Shown piece by piece: positions 42,332 through 50,145 of a stretch of 64,000 nt of DNA; the first letter of the stretch is position 1, and each line of letters starts with the position of its first letter. Source of the DNA: Paenibacillus rhizovicinus (lineage in GTDB: Bacteria; Bacillota; Bacilli; Paenibacillales; Paenibacillaceae); assembly GCF_010365285.1 (NCBI RefSeq), contig NZ_CP048286.1:2313001-2377000 (forward strand), given 5' to 3'. The notes beneath the pieces are model-generated. The model did not search any database, had not been told where the DNA came from, and saw only the letters and a list, made by a program, of their open reading frames with translations. The translations under genes were made by a program, and so were the position numbers.

Positions 42332-42653
42332 ACGGCTGTCCGTTGGCGTAATAGTGCGTTTCCCGATACACTTTGAAAGCGACCTCGACTTCCGTGATGC
42401 CGGTCGTCAGCAGGTGATTCGTTATGGCATTGGCAACGCCGTCCTGAATGTCCCGCGGGCGGTCGAACCAGGCCACCTCGACGAAAGGAAATGTCGGAAC
42501 GATCGCTCCGTCTTGGATCGAAGTCGTAGAGAGGCAGTCGATGGTGAAATTGTCCCTGCTGCACCGGCAAATTTGCGCGAGTTCGTCTATGAGCGCCGTA
42601 CTGATCTTCATGACTTCCGTGATGTTGACGCCTCGCATCGTGAGTTGGGGCAT
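42297..42653 (-). CDS. DUF1904 family protein
   Basis: 118 residues. The start MPQLTMRGVN, the middle block FPFVEVAWFDRPRD and the end are characteristic of DUF1904, a tautomerase-like small fold in Firmicutes without a proven role. ATG 42653 is 11 bases after AAGGAG; the GTG at 42665 touches it. It follows the YpsA-like gene by 18 bp and is probably co-transcribed with it. Confidence 0.8.
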   Translation of the reverse strand: MPQLTMRGVNITEVMKISTALIDELAQICRCSRDNFTIDCLSTTSIQDGAIVPTFPFVEVAWFDRPRDIQDGVANAITNHLLTTGITEVEVAFKVYRETHYYANGQPFMVKAGPPVFD

Positions 42654-42671
42654 AGTGCTGAACACTCCTTT

Positions 42672-43229
42672 TTAATCGTAGTCGTGGTACTGTTCTTCCT
42701 CGGCGATATTTTGCAGGTCCTGGCCGTTGATCGCTATGATGGCATAATCGGGGACCAATTCGGCATGCCTGCGCGCAAGCTCGAGCAGAAACCGGGGCGA
42801 TCCTTCCTGTTCCTCATCATAAATGAGCAGCAGTCCTTCCGTGTTGTCCAGCAGAAAACGGTCGCGCGCCTTGAACTGCCAAGGTCCTGCGTATTTCTGC
42901 TTGGAGACACTATTAACATAATCCGCGCCGGAAAGAATGGTGCCGTAAACCGCCTTCTTCTGCTCGCTCCAGTTCTCTTCCTGTTCCAGAAAAGGCGTAA
43001 TGACCGCCAAGCGCAACGAACCATACTCAGCTCTAAGCTCCAAAGCGACTTCTGCAGCCCACAGCTCAACACCCCATTGTCCGCTTACGATCACCCATTC
43101 CAGTCCTTCTTCGACAAGAGCCTGCAGCCGCTGCTTGAGCGCTTTCTTGATAATGGCAACGCCCGGATGCTTGTCGGAGAATATGCCGAGCTCGGAAGCT
43201 TTGTATCCGGTAACCAAAATCTGTTTCAT
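42672..43229 (-). CDS. ypsA: DUF1273 family protein (YpsA-like)
   Basis: 185 residues with the SMF/DprA-LOG-like Rossmann fold of the YpsA family: VTGYKASELGIF at the start, WVIVSGQWGVELWAAEVAL, and LLLIYDEEQEGSPRF near the end. In Bacillus YpsA has been linked to oxidative-stress protection and cell division; the biochemical activity is not known. Confidence 0.85.
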   Translation of the reverse strand: MKQILVTGYKASELGIFSDKHPGVAIIKKALKQRLQALVEEGLEWVIVSGQWGVELWAAEVALELRAEYGSLRLAVITPFLEQEENWSEQKKAVYGTILSGADYVNSVSKQKYAGPWQFKARDRFLLDNTEGLLLIYDEEQEGSPRFLLELARRHAELVPDYAIIAINGQDLQNIAEEEQYHDYD

Positions 43230-43422
43230 CGCCTCATGCTCCTTGTTCGCGCTTCGATCTTAAGCGTAGCACAAATAAAGAGCGCCGAACAACCTCGCCC
43301 TGGGGGGAGAGGCGTCCGGCGCCCGGAATCGGCGATTCGAGCCTTAGGATTCGATACGAGATCAGAGAATCGAGCTTTAGGATCTGAGCCTTATGAATCG
43401 AACCTTATGATTCGAGGCTGGC

Positions 43423-44364
43423 TTATGATTCCATTCCTTTCGGATAATGCTCCTTCGGCTCCCGAATGACGGCCCCGCCGTCCAAGCGCACATAGGTCGT
43501 GAAGTCCCTCGCGTCCCGCTCCAGCTTAATGACGCGCGCGCCGCGCGGAAACCCTTCGCGCCCGTACGTCTGGAACCCGGTCGCCCGTCCATAGCACAGA
43601 CGGATATCGTGCAGGGCGCCCCAATAATCGTTCACGTGATCATGGCCGCAGAACGTGCCGACGATATCGCCCATCTCCAGCATGGCGGCGAACATGCCCG
43701 AGTTCACCGGCGCACAGGCGACGCCTTCATGCTTGCTGCCGAAGCAAAGCTCCTTCTTCCATACCTGCTTATACTCCGGCAGCGGGATGTGGAAGAAGGC
43801 CAGCGACGGCAGCGGCTCTCCGCCGTTCGCGGCCGTGATCGCAGCGGACCGCTCGGCATACCACGCGATCTGGTCGCGCTGGATCCACTGGTAGCCCGTG
43901 ATTTGCGGCAGATCGGAATAGCTTCCGCTGTCGAACAGATAGAGCGCGTTGACGGGCTTGCCGCTCTCCTGGTCGCGCACGAACAAGATGAAATTCCCTT
44001 CGCCGCTCAATTCCGGCGGTCCCGCCTCCGCGAAGCAGAACCGGTGCTCCAACTGTACATCCATCAGTTCGCCGCGCGTGACCAGATGCTCCGTGTCGTG
44101 ATTGCCGAACACCGCCGCCCACGGAATGCCCCGCTGATCGACGGCCTGAACGGCGTCGCGGAACGATTGCCGCGGATCCGTGCAATTCTGGCTGTAGATG
44201 ACGTCTCCCGTGAACAAGACGAGATCGGGCGATTCCGCATCCAGTACTTGTTCCATCAGCCCGCGGGTCTGCAAGTCGTCCGGCTCGCCGTTCTGCCAAT
44301 GCAGATCCGTGAATTGTACGATCGTAAACGTTCCGTCTTTACGGTAATGCAATGCATGTTCCAT
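43423..44364 (-). CDS. Calcineurin-like metallophosphoesterase
   Basis: 313 residues. Metal-binding motifs appear in order: D20-x-H22, GDxx with D54, GNHD (87-90) and later GHDH. The set fits the Dcr2/purple-acid-phosphatase-related cytoplasmic group. There is no signal peptide. The 160 bp between its stop and the YpsA-like gene contain several short degenerate words (TTAGGATTCGA, TTATGATTCGA) but no gene. Confidence 0.88.
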   Translation of the reverse strand: MEHALHYRKDGTFTIVQFTDLHWQNGEPDDLQTRGLMEQVLDAESPDLVLFTGDVIYSQNCTDPRQSFRDAVQAVDQRGIPWAAVFGNHDTEHLVTRGELMDVQLEHRFCFAEAGPPELSGEGNFILFVRDQESGKPVNALYLFDSGSYSDLPQITGYQWIQRDQIAWYAERSAAITAANGGEPLPSLAFFHIPLPEYKQVWKKELCFGSKHEGVACAPVNSGMFAAMLEMGDIVGTFCGHDHVNDYWGALHDIRLCYGRATGFQTYGREGFPRGARVIKLERDARDFTTYVRLDGGAVIREPKEHYPKGMES

Positions 44365-44429
44365 CCCGATAACCGCTTCCCCTCCGGCAAAATTGACTAC
44401 TGCAATCGTCGCAATGCGACTTCTAGCTC

Positions 44430-45005
44430 GCGGGTCGAACGGCCGGTGCAGGGACAGGGGCGACTTGCCCTTGAACGGACCTGCCTCCGAAGCGAACGGA
44501 CTCGACCAAAACCGAACCGCTTCGCTTCCGAACGGACTCCGACCTGACTCGACCGATCCTGAACCGGCTCGACCAAAACCGAACGGACTCGACCAAACCG
44601 AACGGCCTCGCCTCCGACCTGATTCGGCCGCTCCCGAAGCGACTTGCCTCCGAACCGACAGCGACCTGATTCGGTTGATCTCGAATCGACTCGACGGCCT
44701 CGCTCCTGAACTGGCTCCGACCTGATTCGACCAACCCGAACCGACTTGCCTCCGAACCGCCGCGCCTCCGACGAACTCTTACCTGACTCGGCCGCCCCCA
44801 CACCGATTCGACCAATCCAGAAAAGCCTCGCGTCCGAACCGACTGCGACCTGATTCGGCCGGTCCTGAAACTACCTGCTACCGATCCGACTCCATCCTGA
44901 TTCGATCGATCCTGAACCGACCTGCCTCCGAACGACTCCGACCTGATTCTACCAACCCAACCGACTCCGAACTGACTCGGCCGATCCCGAACCGCCCCAC
45001 CTCGA
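44430..45005 (+). repeat. Degenerate tandem array left of element copy C
   Basis: Recurring words GACTCGACC, CCGAACCGAC, GCCTCCGAAC and GACCTGATTCG alternate for about 575 bp without an exact period. Open frames run through it in several phases and encode only Arg/Ser/Gly/Val repeats, so they are not genes. It ends 11 bp before element copy C. Confidence 0.8.
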
Positions 45006-45016
45006 CCTGCATACTG

Positions 45017-45210
45017 TAACGAACCCAATAAGCGTTATTCGGCGATTTTAACGCCCAAATGAATTCTAACGAACCCCAGAAACCTTATTGCAACGAAATC
45101 GAGTGAATATCGACCAAAACGGATGCGATGGCTATCAATAGCGCGTGTAGGATTCGTTAGAAACCGAAACGTCCGTAAAAGCCGAAAATAAGGTTTGTAC
45201 GGTTCGTTAG
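45017..45210. repeat. Dispersed TAACGAA element, copy C
   Basis: Boxes: TAACGAACCC at 45017, TAACGAACCCC at 45067, TAGGATTCGTTAGA at 45148-45161 and GGTTCGTTAG at 45201-45210. Spacing is the same as in copies A and B. AAATAAGG before the last box is shared with both. Its right end is continuous with a 36-bp tandem array. Confidence 0.8.
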
Positions 45211-45545
45211 CGCAGAGTTCGTTTGTACGGTTCACGTTCGCTAGCGCAGGATTCCCTTTGTACGGTTCACGGTTCATTAGCCCAGGATCCCATTTGTACG
45301 GTTCACGTTTCCCTAGCGCAGAATCCCACCTGTACGGTTTACGGTTCGCTAGCGCAGGATCCTTTCGTACGGTTCGCGGTCCGCTAGCGCAGAATCCCAC
45401 TTGTACGATTCGCGGTCCGCTAGCGCAGAATCCCACTTGTACGGTTCGCGTTTCGCTAGCGCAGAATCCCAATTGTACGGTTCGCGTTTCGCTAGCGCAG
45501 GATCCCTTTGTACGGTTCACGGTTCGCTAGAGCCGAATCTCTTTG
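45197..45545 (+). repeat. Tandem array, 35-36 bp unit, seeded by the element end
   Basis: Nine full units begin with GTAC at 45225, 45260, 45296, 45332, 45367, 45403, 45439, 45475 and 45510. Each has GTACGGTTCGCGGTTCGCTA followed by GCGCAGAATCCCACTT or close variants. A shorter first unit at 45197 is the right terminus of element copy C itself (GTACGGTTCGTTAGCGCAG). There are no unique spacers, so it is not a CRISPR. A frame of 12-residue repeats runs through the minus strand but is not believed to be a gene. From 45546 to 45684 no gene is seen. Confidence 0.9.
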
Positions 45546-45684
45546 CGCGATTCGATTCGTTAGCGCTTCCTTCTCGAGCCTGAGCCCTGTGAAGTTCCCA
45601 ACGTCCAATGTCAGCTTGGTCGCCTGGCGACGCATCCATTTGCAACACACTGGGTCGCCCAGTATCGCGCACCCTACGGCTAGC

Positions 45685-46425
45685 CTATAACGAATCCACG
45701 CCCGCTTCCAGCCCGAATACGCCTTCGATCGCCGCAAGCGAGACGATGACGTCCTCGAAACGCTTGGACGGCCCGAGCTTCAGCTGAAGCCGGACAATCA
45801 GCATCTCCGCGCGTTCCGTCACTTCCGTTTCCTCGTTCTCCACGATGATTTTATTGATTCCGATGCCGAACCGGTGCAGCTCCGTCACGACTTTGCTAAG
45901 GCTCGAGGAATCCTTGTTGACGCGCAGCACGAGGTCCCGCTTTCGCTTCGTCACCGAGAACTTCCGCTCCAGCTTATTCAATACGAAGAGACTGACGACG
46001 ACGAGAAACGTCAAGACGGCAGCGCCGTAGTAGAAGCCCGCGCCGGCCGTCAGCCCGATCGCGGCCACGACCCAGAGGGAAGCCGCCGTCGTCAAGCCGG
46101 ACACGGTAATACCGGTGCGCAGGATCGTGCCCGCTCCGAGAAATCCGATTCCGCTTATGACCTGCGCCGCAAGCCGGGCCGGGTCAAGCCGGACGTTGGG
46201 ATCCGAGGAAAACTCCGCAAACCCGTACATGGACAGCAGCACGATCGCGGCGGAGCCCAGGCAGACGAGAATATGCGTCCGGAATCCCGCGGAATGTCCG
46301 CCCAGCTCGCGCTCCAATCCGATCAGGCCTCCCAACGCCAGCGCGAGGACCAGCCGGAGCGTTAATTCCCAATAACTGATGTGCCAAATGCTCGGGTCGT
46401 ATACTTGCGCCACGGACGTTGCCAT
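45685..46425 (-). CDS. MgtC/SapB family membrane protein
   Basis: 246 residues. Four to five membrane segments come first, with LGGLIGLERELGGHSAGFRTHILVCLGSAAIVLLS as the hallmark block (G, L, E, R, H, A, G, R). A cytoplasmic ACT-like domain follows (about 150-246). The family includes Mg2+-limitation virulence factor MgtC; in Firmicutes the role is unclear. The last codons (GTGGATTCGTTATAG) look like a box of the dispersed element. Confidence 0.9.
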   Translation of the reverse strand: MATSVAQVYDPSIWHISYWELTLRLVLALALGGLIGLERELGGHSAGFRTHILVCLGSAAIVLLSMYGFAEFSSDPNVRLDPARLAAQVISGIGFLGAGTILRTGITVSGLTTAASLWVVAAIGLTAGAGFYYGAAVLTFLVVVSLFVLNKLERKFSVTKRKRDLVLRVNKDSSSLSKVVTELHRFGIGINKIIVENEETEVTERAEMLIVRLQLKLGPSKRFEDVIVSLAAIEGVFGLEAGVDSL

Positions 46426-46630
46426 TCTGCCTCATTCCTTCTCTAGAAGTCGGCCCGGAGCAGGACTGCCTCCGCATTCGCCTTTGTTTATCTATACGCT
46501 CGAGATACATGACATGCATCTTGATCTGCAAAAAATCGGCTGCAGCGCCGCACATGCAACCCTATGCATCGCCATGGACCGCCGGGCGGCTTGGATCGAC
46601 GCAGCAGCCTGGCGAAGCCGCAGCTTCTAT

Positions 46631-47458
46631 TTACCGCAGCAGCTGCGCTTCGAACCATTCATAGCCGGAACCGACGTGGTCCGGACGATGGGAATCGGAG
46701 CCGTAAACCAGCGGAATGCCTTGTTCCTTGCACGCGGCAAAAAACCATTCCGGCACATAGGGCTTGCCGCAGGTCGGCACGCGCAGCCCTGCAGTGTTGA
46801 CGTCGATGCCGACGCCGCTCTTCGCAAGCTTCGGCAGTATATTTTCAAGTCGGCGCTTGATCTGCGCCTCGTCGATCGGCGGCAGCTTCTGCGAGAACTT
46901 CTCGATCAGATTGATATGTCCGATCCGCTTGCGCATCGGCAAGCCTGCCGCCCACTCGATCGCGGCTTCCACATGGTTATAGTATTCGTCGACAACCTTC
47001 TCTAACGTGCCGTAGTAGGACAGCAGGTTCTCGCTGAAGTCGTCCGCCGTGAAATCCACGCAGCGCATGCCTCCGCGGCCGGGCAGGAAATGCACCGAAT
47101 AAACGACGTCCTCCAGCTGGTTCTGATACCGGTCTACGATGGCTTCCGTATAGGAAAGCGCTCCTTGCAGGTAGTCCAGCTCGAGGCCCGTCGTAATTTC
47201 GATTCGGCCTTCGTACTTTTGTTTAATGGTTGAGACGTAATCCATATACAGCGGCAGCTCGGCTTCCGGCATGGCCAGCTCGCCCATCAGCTTCTCGTCC
47301 GGTACCCAGGCGTCCGGCAGCGGCGGATGTTCGGTGATCGAATAGCGCTGGAATCCCAGCTCGATCGCGCGGTCGATATACTTCTCCGACTCCGCGTCAT
47401 TGCCGTGATAGCAAAACTTCGTATGCGTGTGACCGTCCCATTTTAAGGCTGGCGACAT
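46631..47458 (-). CDS. PHP-family histidinol-phosphatase (HisK-like)
   Basis: 275 residues. The PHP metal-binding start DGHTHTKFCYHG, then TEHPPLPD, LELDYLQG, VYSVHFLPG and YGSDSHRPDHVG give the expected His/Asp/Glu set. In Bacillus, HisJ/HisK removes phosphate from histidinol phosphate. No other his gene is nearby, so the substrate is inferred from the family only. GGGAGGG precedes the ATG, and a 9-bp-stem hairpin (CTGTCCTGC/GCAGGACAG, 47478-47500) lies in the leader. Confidence 0.85.
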   Translation of the reverse strand: MSPALKWDGHTHTKFCYHGNDAESEKYIDRAIELGFQRYSITEHPPLPDAWVPDEKLMGELAMPEAELPLYMDYVSTIKQKYEGRIEITTGLELDYLQGALSYTEAIVDRYQNQLEDVVYSVHFLPGRGGMRCVDFTADDFSENLLSYYGTLEKVVDEYYNHVEAAIEWAAGLPMRKRIGHINLIEKFSQKLPPIDEAQIKRRLENILPKLAKSGVGIDVNTAGLRVPTCGKPYVPEWFFAACKEQGIPLVYGSDSHRPDHVGSGYEWFEAQLLR

Positions 47459-47596
47459 CGATATCCCTCCCGTTATCCCTGTCCTGCGCGAAGCAGGACA
47501 GCATATGTAGTTGAACCAAGTATATCATCAAGGCAGGCCCATTCAACTTCTTACTTTTTATTCCGTTTGACATCTTTTAACCGTTATGATTTCTGC

Positions 47597-47602
47597 TATA
47601 AT
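47597..47602 (+). promoter_or_regulatory. -10 box of the kimA promoter
   Basis: TATAAT; the -35 at 17 bp (CTTTTA) is weak, and a TTGACA at 47567 lies too far upstream. The leader would be about 80 nt long, with no visible c-di-AMP riboswitch core. Confidence 0.5.
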
Positions 47603-47688
47603 GAATTCTGGCCTGTACGGTTATTATAAAAAGAAATTCTACACGCAGACATTGATTTCCTTATGTGGAGAGAAGAGAGGTTCCATGC

Positions 47689-49506
47689 ATGATTAGCCGA
47701 TTTAAACGATTATTGATTGGGCGGCCGATGAAGAGCGCCGAATTGGAAGGAGAAAGGCTGAGCAAGCTGAAGGCGCTGGCCGTGCTGTCGTCCGATGCAT
47801 TGTCTTCGGTCGCGTACGGTACCGAACAGATATTGATCGTGCTGATGGCGGCCGGGTTTGCCGCGGTATGGTACTCCATTCCGATCTCGATCGCCGTGCT
47901 GGGCTTACTGCTGATCCTGATCCTTTCGTACCGCCAAACGATCTACTCCTATCCCAAAGGCGGCGGCGCGTATATTGTAGCCAAAGATAACCTGGGCGTC
48001 TCCACGGGACTGCTCGCAGGCGGATCGCTGCTCGTCGATTACATCCTGACGGTCGCCGTCAGCACGTCGTCCGGAACGGACGCCATTACGTCGGCGTTCC
48101 CGGCGCTGCATGACCATCGAGTGCTCATCGCGATCATCATGATCGTCTTCTTGACCGTATTGAATTTAAGGGGCATCGGAGAATCCGCTTCCGTCCTCGC
48201 TTACCCCGTCTACTTGTTCGTGGCGGCCGTATTGGTGCTGATCGTCGCCGGGGTCATCAAAGTCATCATTCACGGCCCGAGCAGCCACATTCCGGAACTC
48301 GGAACGGCTGTTTCCAATATCAGTTTATTCTTGCTCCTGAAAGCTTTCAGTTCCGGCTGTTCCGCGCTCACCGGCGTCGAGGCCGTGTCCAACGCCATTC
48401 CGAACTTCAAGAAGCCGGAAGTACGCAACGCGGCGACGACGCTGATAATGATGGGCGTCATTCTCGGCGTTATGTTCATCGGCATCTCCTTGCTGGCATA
48501 CTGGTACGGCATAGCGCCGGAACAGAAGGAGACCGTCGTGTCGCAAATTACCGACGCCACCTTCGGCCGAGGCATCCTCTATTACATCATTCAAGGCCTT
48601 ACGGCCATGATCCTGTTCCTGGCGGCGAATACGGCCTATGCGGCATTCCCGCTGCTTGCCTTCATGCTGGCGAAGGATAAATACATGCCGCATGCGTTCA
48701 TGGTGCGCGGCGACCGGCTCGGTTTCTCGAACGGCATTATTTTTCTCGGCTTCTTCTCGGCCCTGCTCGTCATCGTGTTCCACGGCGACACGACGAATAT
48801 GATCCCGCTCTACGCGGTCGGCGTCTTCATTCCGTTCACGCTCTCGCAGCTCGGGATGATGGTGCGCTGGATTCGGGTTAAACCGAAGAACTGGGTGTTC
48901 GGATTAATCGTCAACACGATCGGCATGCTGACGACGCTCAGCATCTCGCTGATCTTTATTTTCACGAAGTTCACGCAGATCTGGCTGGTCTTCATCTTCC
49001 TGCCGATCGTCATTTTCATCTTCTACAAGATCAAACGGCATTACATGAACACCGCCGACGAGCTCCGGGTCAACATCGAAATGGAGAAGCCCGCGATCAA
49101 GGGCAGCACGATCGTCGTGCCCGTCTCCGGCATCACGAAGGTCGTTCTGCAGTCCATCAGCTATGCGAAGTCGCTAACGGACAACGTCGTCGCCGTCTAT
49201 GTCGGATTCGACGAAGAAGAGATCGAACGGCTGGAGAAGAAATGGGAAGAATGGAACCCCGGCGTGCGCCTGGTCGTACTGCGTTCCAGCTACCGCAGCT
49301 TCATCCGCCCGCTCGTCCGTTTCATCGAGACGCTGGAATGGAAGTCGCAGGAGACGGACCATATTACGGTACTGATTCCTCAGTTCATCACGAAGCACTG
49401 GTGGCATAACTTCCTGCATAACCAATCCAGCTTGCTGCTCCGCGCGTATCTATTCAATCAGAAAGACGTCGTCGTGGCGACGGTGCCTTATCACTTGATG
49501 CGCTAA
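47689..49506 (+). CDS. kimA: High-affinity potassium importer KimA
   Basis: 605 residues. It resembles Bacillus KimA (YdaO) over its whole length: LTKLKALA-type N-terminus here LSKLKALAVLSSDALSSVAY, YSYPKGGGAYIV, GSLLVDYILTVAVS, LKAFSSGCSALTGVEAVSNA and VRGDRLGFSNGIIFLG. Twelve membrane helices are followed by a cytoplasmic domain of about 150 residues. The close match over the membrane core sets it apart from ordinary APC amino acid permeases. KimA imports K+ with protons and is inhibited by c-di-AMP. ATG 47689 is preferred (AGAGAGG upstream). A terminator follows. Confidence 0.92.
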   Translation: MISRFKRLLIGRPMKSAELEGERLSKLKALAVLSSDALSSVAYGTEQILIVLMAAGFAAVWYSIPISIAVLGLLLILILSYRQTIYSYPKGGGAYIVAKDNLGVSTGLLAGGSLLVDYILTVAVSTSSGTDAITSAFPALHDHRVLIAIIMIVFLTVLNLRGIGESASVLAYPVYLFVAAVLVLIVAGVIKVIIHGPSSHIPELGTAVSNISLFLLLKAFSSGCSALTGVEAVSNAIPNFKKPEVRNAATTLIMMGVILGVMFIGISLLAYWYGIAPEQKETVVSQITDATFGRGILYYIIQGLTAMILFLAANTAYAAFPLLAFMLAKDKYMPHAFMVRGDRLGFSNGIIFLGFFSALLVIVFHGDTTNMIPLYAVGVFIPFTLSQLGMMVRWIRVKPKNWVFGLIVNTIGMLTTLSISLIFIFTKFTQIWLVFIFLPIVIFIFYKIKRHYMNTADELRVNIEMEKPAIKGSTIVVPVSGITKVVLQSISYAKSLTDNVVAVYVGFDEEEIERLEKKWEEWNPGVRLVVLRSSYRSFIRPLVRFIETLEWKSQETDHITVLIPQFITKHWWHNFLHNQSSLLLRAYLFNQKDVVVATVPYHLMR

Positions 49507-49548
49507 GTGCGAGCGAACGCCTTGACGGTGCTCCTCGGAATGCGCAGA

Positions 49549-49583
49549 AACCTGACGTAGAATGATTGCGTCAGGTTTTTTTT
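49549..49583 (+). terminator. Terminator of kimA
   Basis: AACCTGACG (49549-49557) and CGTCAGGTT (49569-49577) form a perfect stem, followed by eight T. Confidence 0.9.
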
Positions 49584-49631
49584 AGGCTTTTACTGTTCGT
49601 ATGCAAGGAACATGTCAGCCATTGAGATGGC

Positions 49632-49687
49632 GACAGTACCAGAGACAGTACCAGAGACAGTTCCAGAGACAGTACCAGAGACAGTCC
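49632..49687 (+). repeat. 12-bp tandem repeat, about 4.7 copies
   Basis: GACAGTACCAGA repeated with one substitution; the last copy changes into GACAGTCCCCCCGG. GACAGT/GGGGAC words of this sort are common near REP-type sequences. A 60-codon frame (VPET repeats) crosses it but has no ribosome site. Confidence 0.85.
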
Positions 49688-49792
49688 CCCCGGACACAGA
49701 ATCCGCTATACGGCAATTTGAAGTGTTTATTTTTGCCACGCGGTCACACGTTCCGCTATTCATGCTTGGACGCTCGGAGGCGAGCTACCAAT

Positions 49793-49844
49793 AGAACGAT
49801 CGTCTAATGAATTCAAAGAGAACGATCGTCTAATGAATACAAAG
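49793..49844 (+). repeat. 26-bp tandem duplication
   Basis: AGAACGATCGTCTAATGAAT plus TCAAAG or ACAAAG, two head-to-tail copies differing at one base. It lies in the 640-bp gene-free stretch after kimA. Confidence 0.9.
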
Positions 49845-49960
49845 CAAAGGAGCCGCGCACGACTCCTGGTGCACGTTGCGACGGCGCATGACGGCCGAAC
49901 ACATCAACGCGGTTCAAGCTCCCTTTTGCTTGCGGACGCCAAGCGGCCTTCAGCTGTTTC

Positions 49961-50071
49961 TTATGCTTTCTTGTTATGCTTCGGGTCCAGCGTATCTCGA
50001 AGCGCGTCGCCGATGAGCAAAATGACAGCACGCTGATAACGATCATGTCGCCGGGCGGAATCCACAGCCGC
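49961..50071 (-). pseudogene. Remnant of an OppC/DppC-type permease C-terminus, frameshifted
   Basis: The first frame reads WIPPGDMIVISVLSF; after losing one base the next reads LIGDALRDTLDPKHNKKA-stop. Together they match the usual end of dipeptide ABC permeases (PG...I.LTVLSFNLLGDGLRDALDPK). The rest of the gene is missing; the sequence upstream runs directly into the terminator of the APH-like gene. Only a decayed tail remains. Confidence 0.7.
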
Positions 50072-50112
50072 TTTAATTGTCCGCAGCCTTCCAGCATGCG
50101 CTTGAACTCGCC

Positions 50113-50141
50113 AAAAAAAGCGCCTCCCGCGGGAGACGCTT
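50113..50141 (-). terminator. Terminator of the APH-like gene operon
   Basis: AAGCGCCTCCC and GGGAGACGCTT pair with one mismatch over a 2-base centre; TTTTTTT follows on the minus strand. Confidence 0.75.
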
Positions 50142-50145
50142 CTTT

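Noticed and set aside
43330-43420. TTAGGATTCGA-type words near the phosphoesterase gene as a fourth copy of the element
   Set aside because: Only isolated box-like words; the four-box layout and spacing are missing.
44397-45028. Ser/Arg/Val repeat frames opposite the degenerate array
   Set aside because: Low-complexity product in several phases and no ribosome site.
45035-45520. 161-codon frame with a 12-residue repeat, and the 36-bp array taken as a CRISPR
   Set aside because: The unit is a multiple of three, so a frame stays open by chance; units are contiguous without unique spacers, so it is not a CRISPR.
47478-47500. Hairpin in the leader of the PHP phosphatase gene as a riboswitch or T-box
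   Set aside because: A single 9-bp stem without conserved riboswitch or T-box motifs.
49612-49794. 60-codon frame with VPET repeats
   Set aside because: Arises from the 12-bp repeat; no ribosome site and no conserved neighbour.
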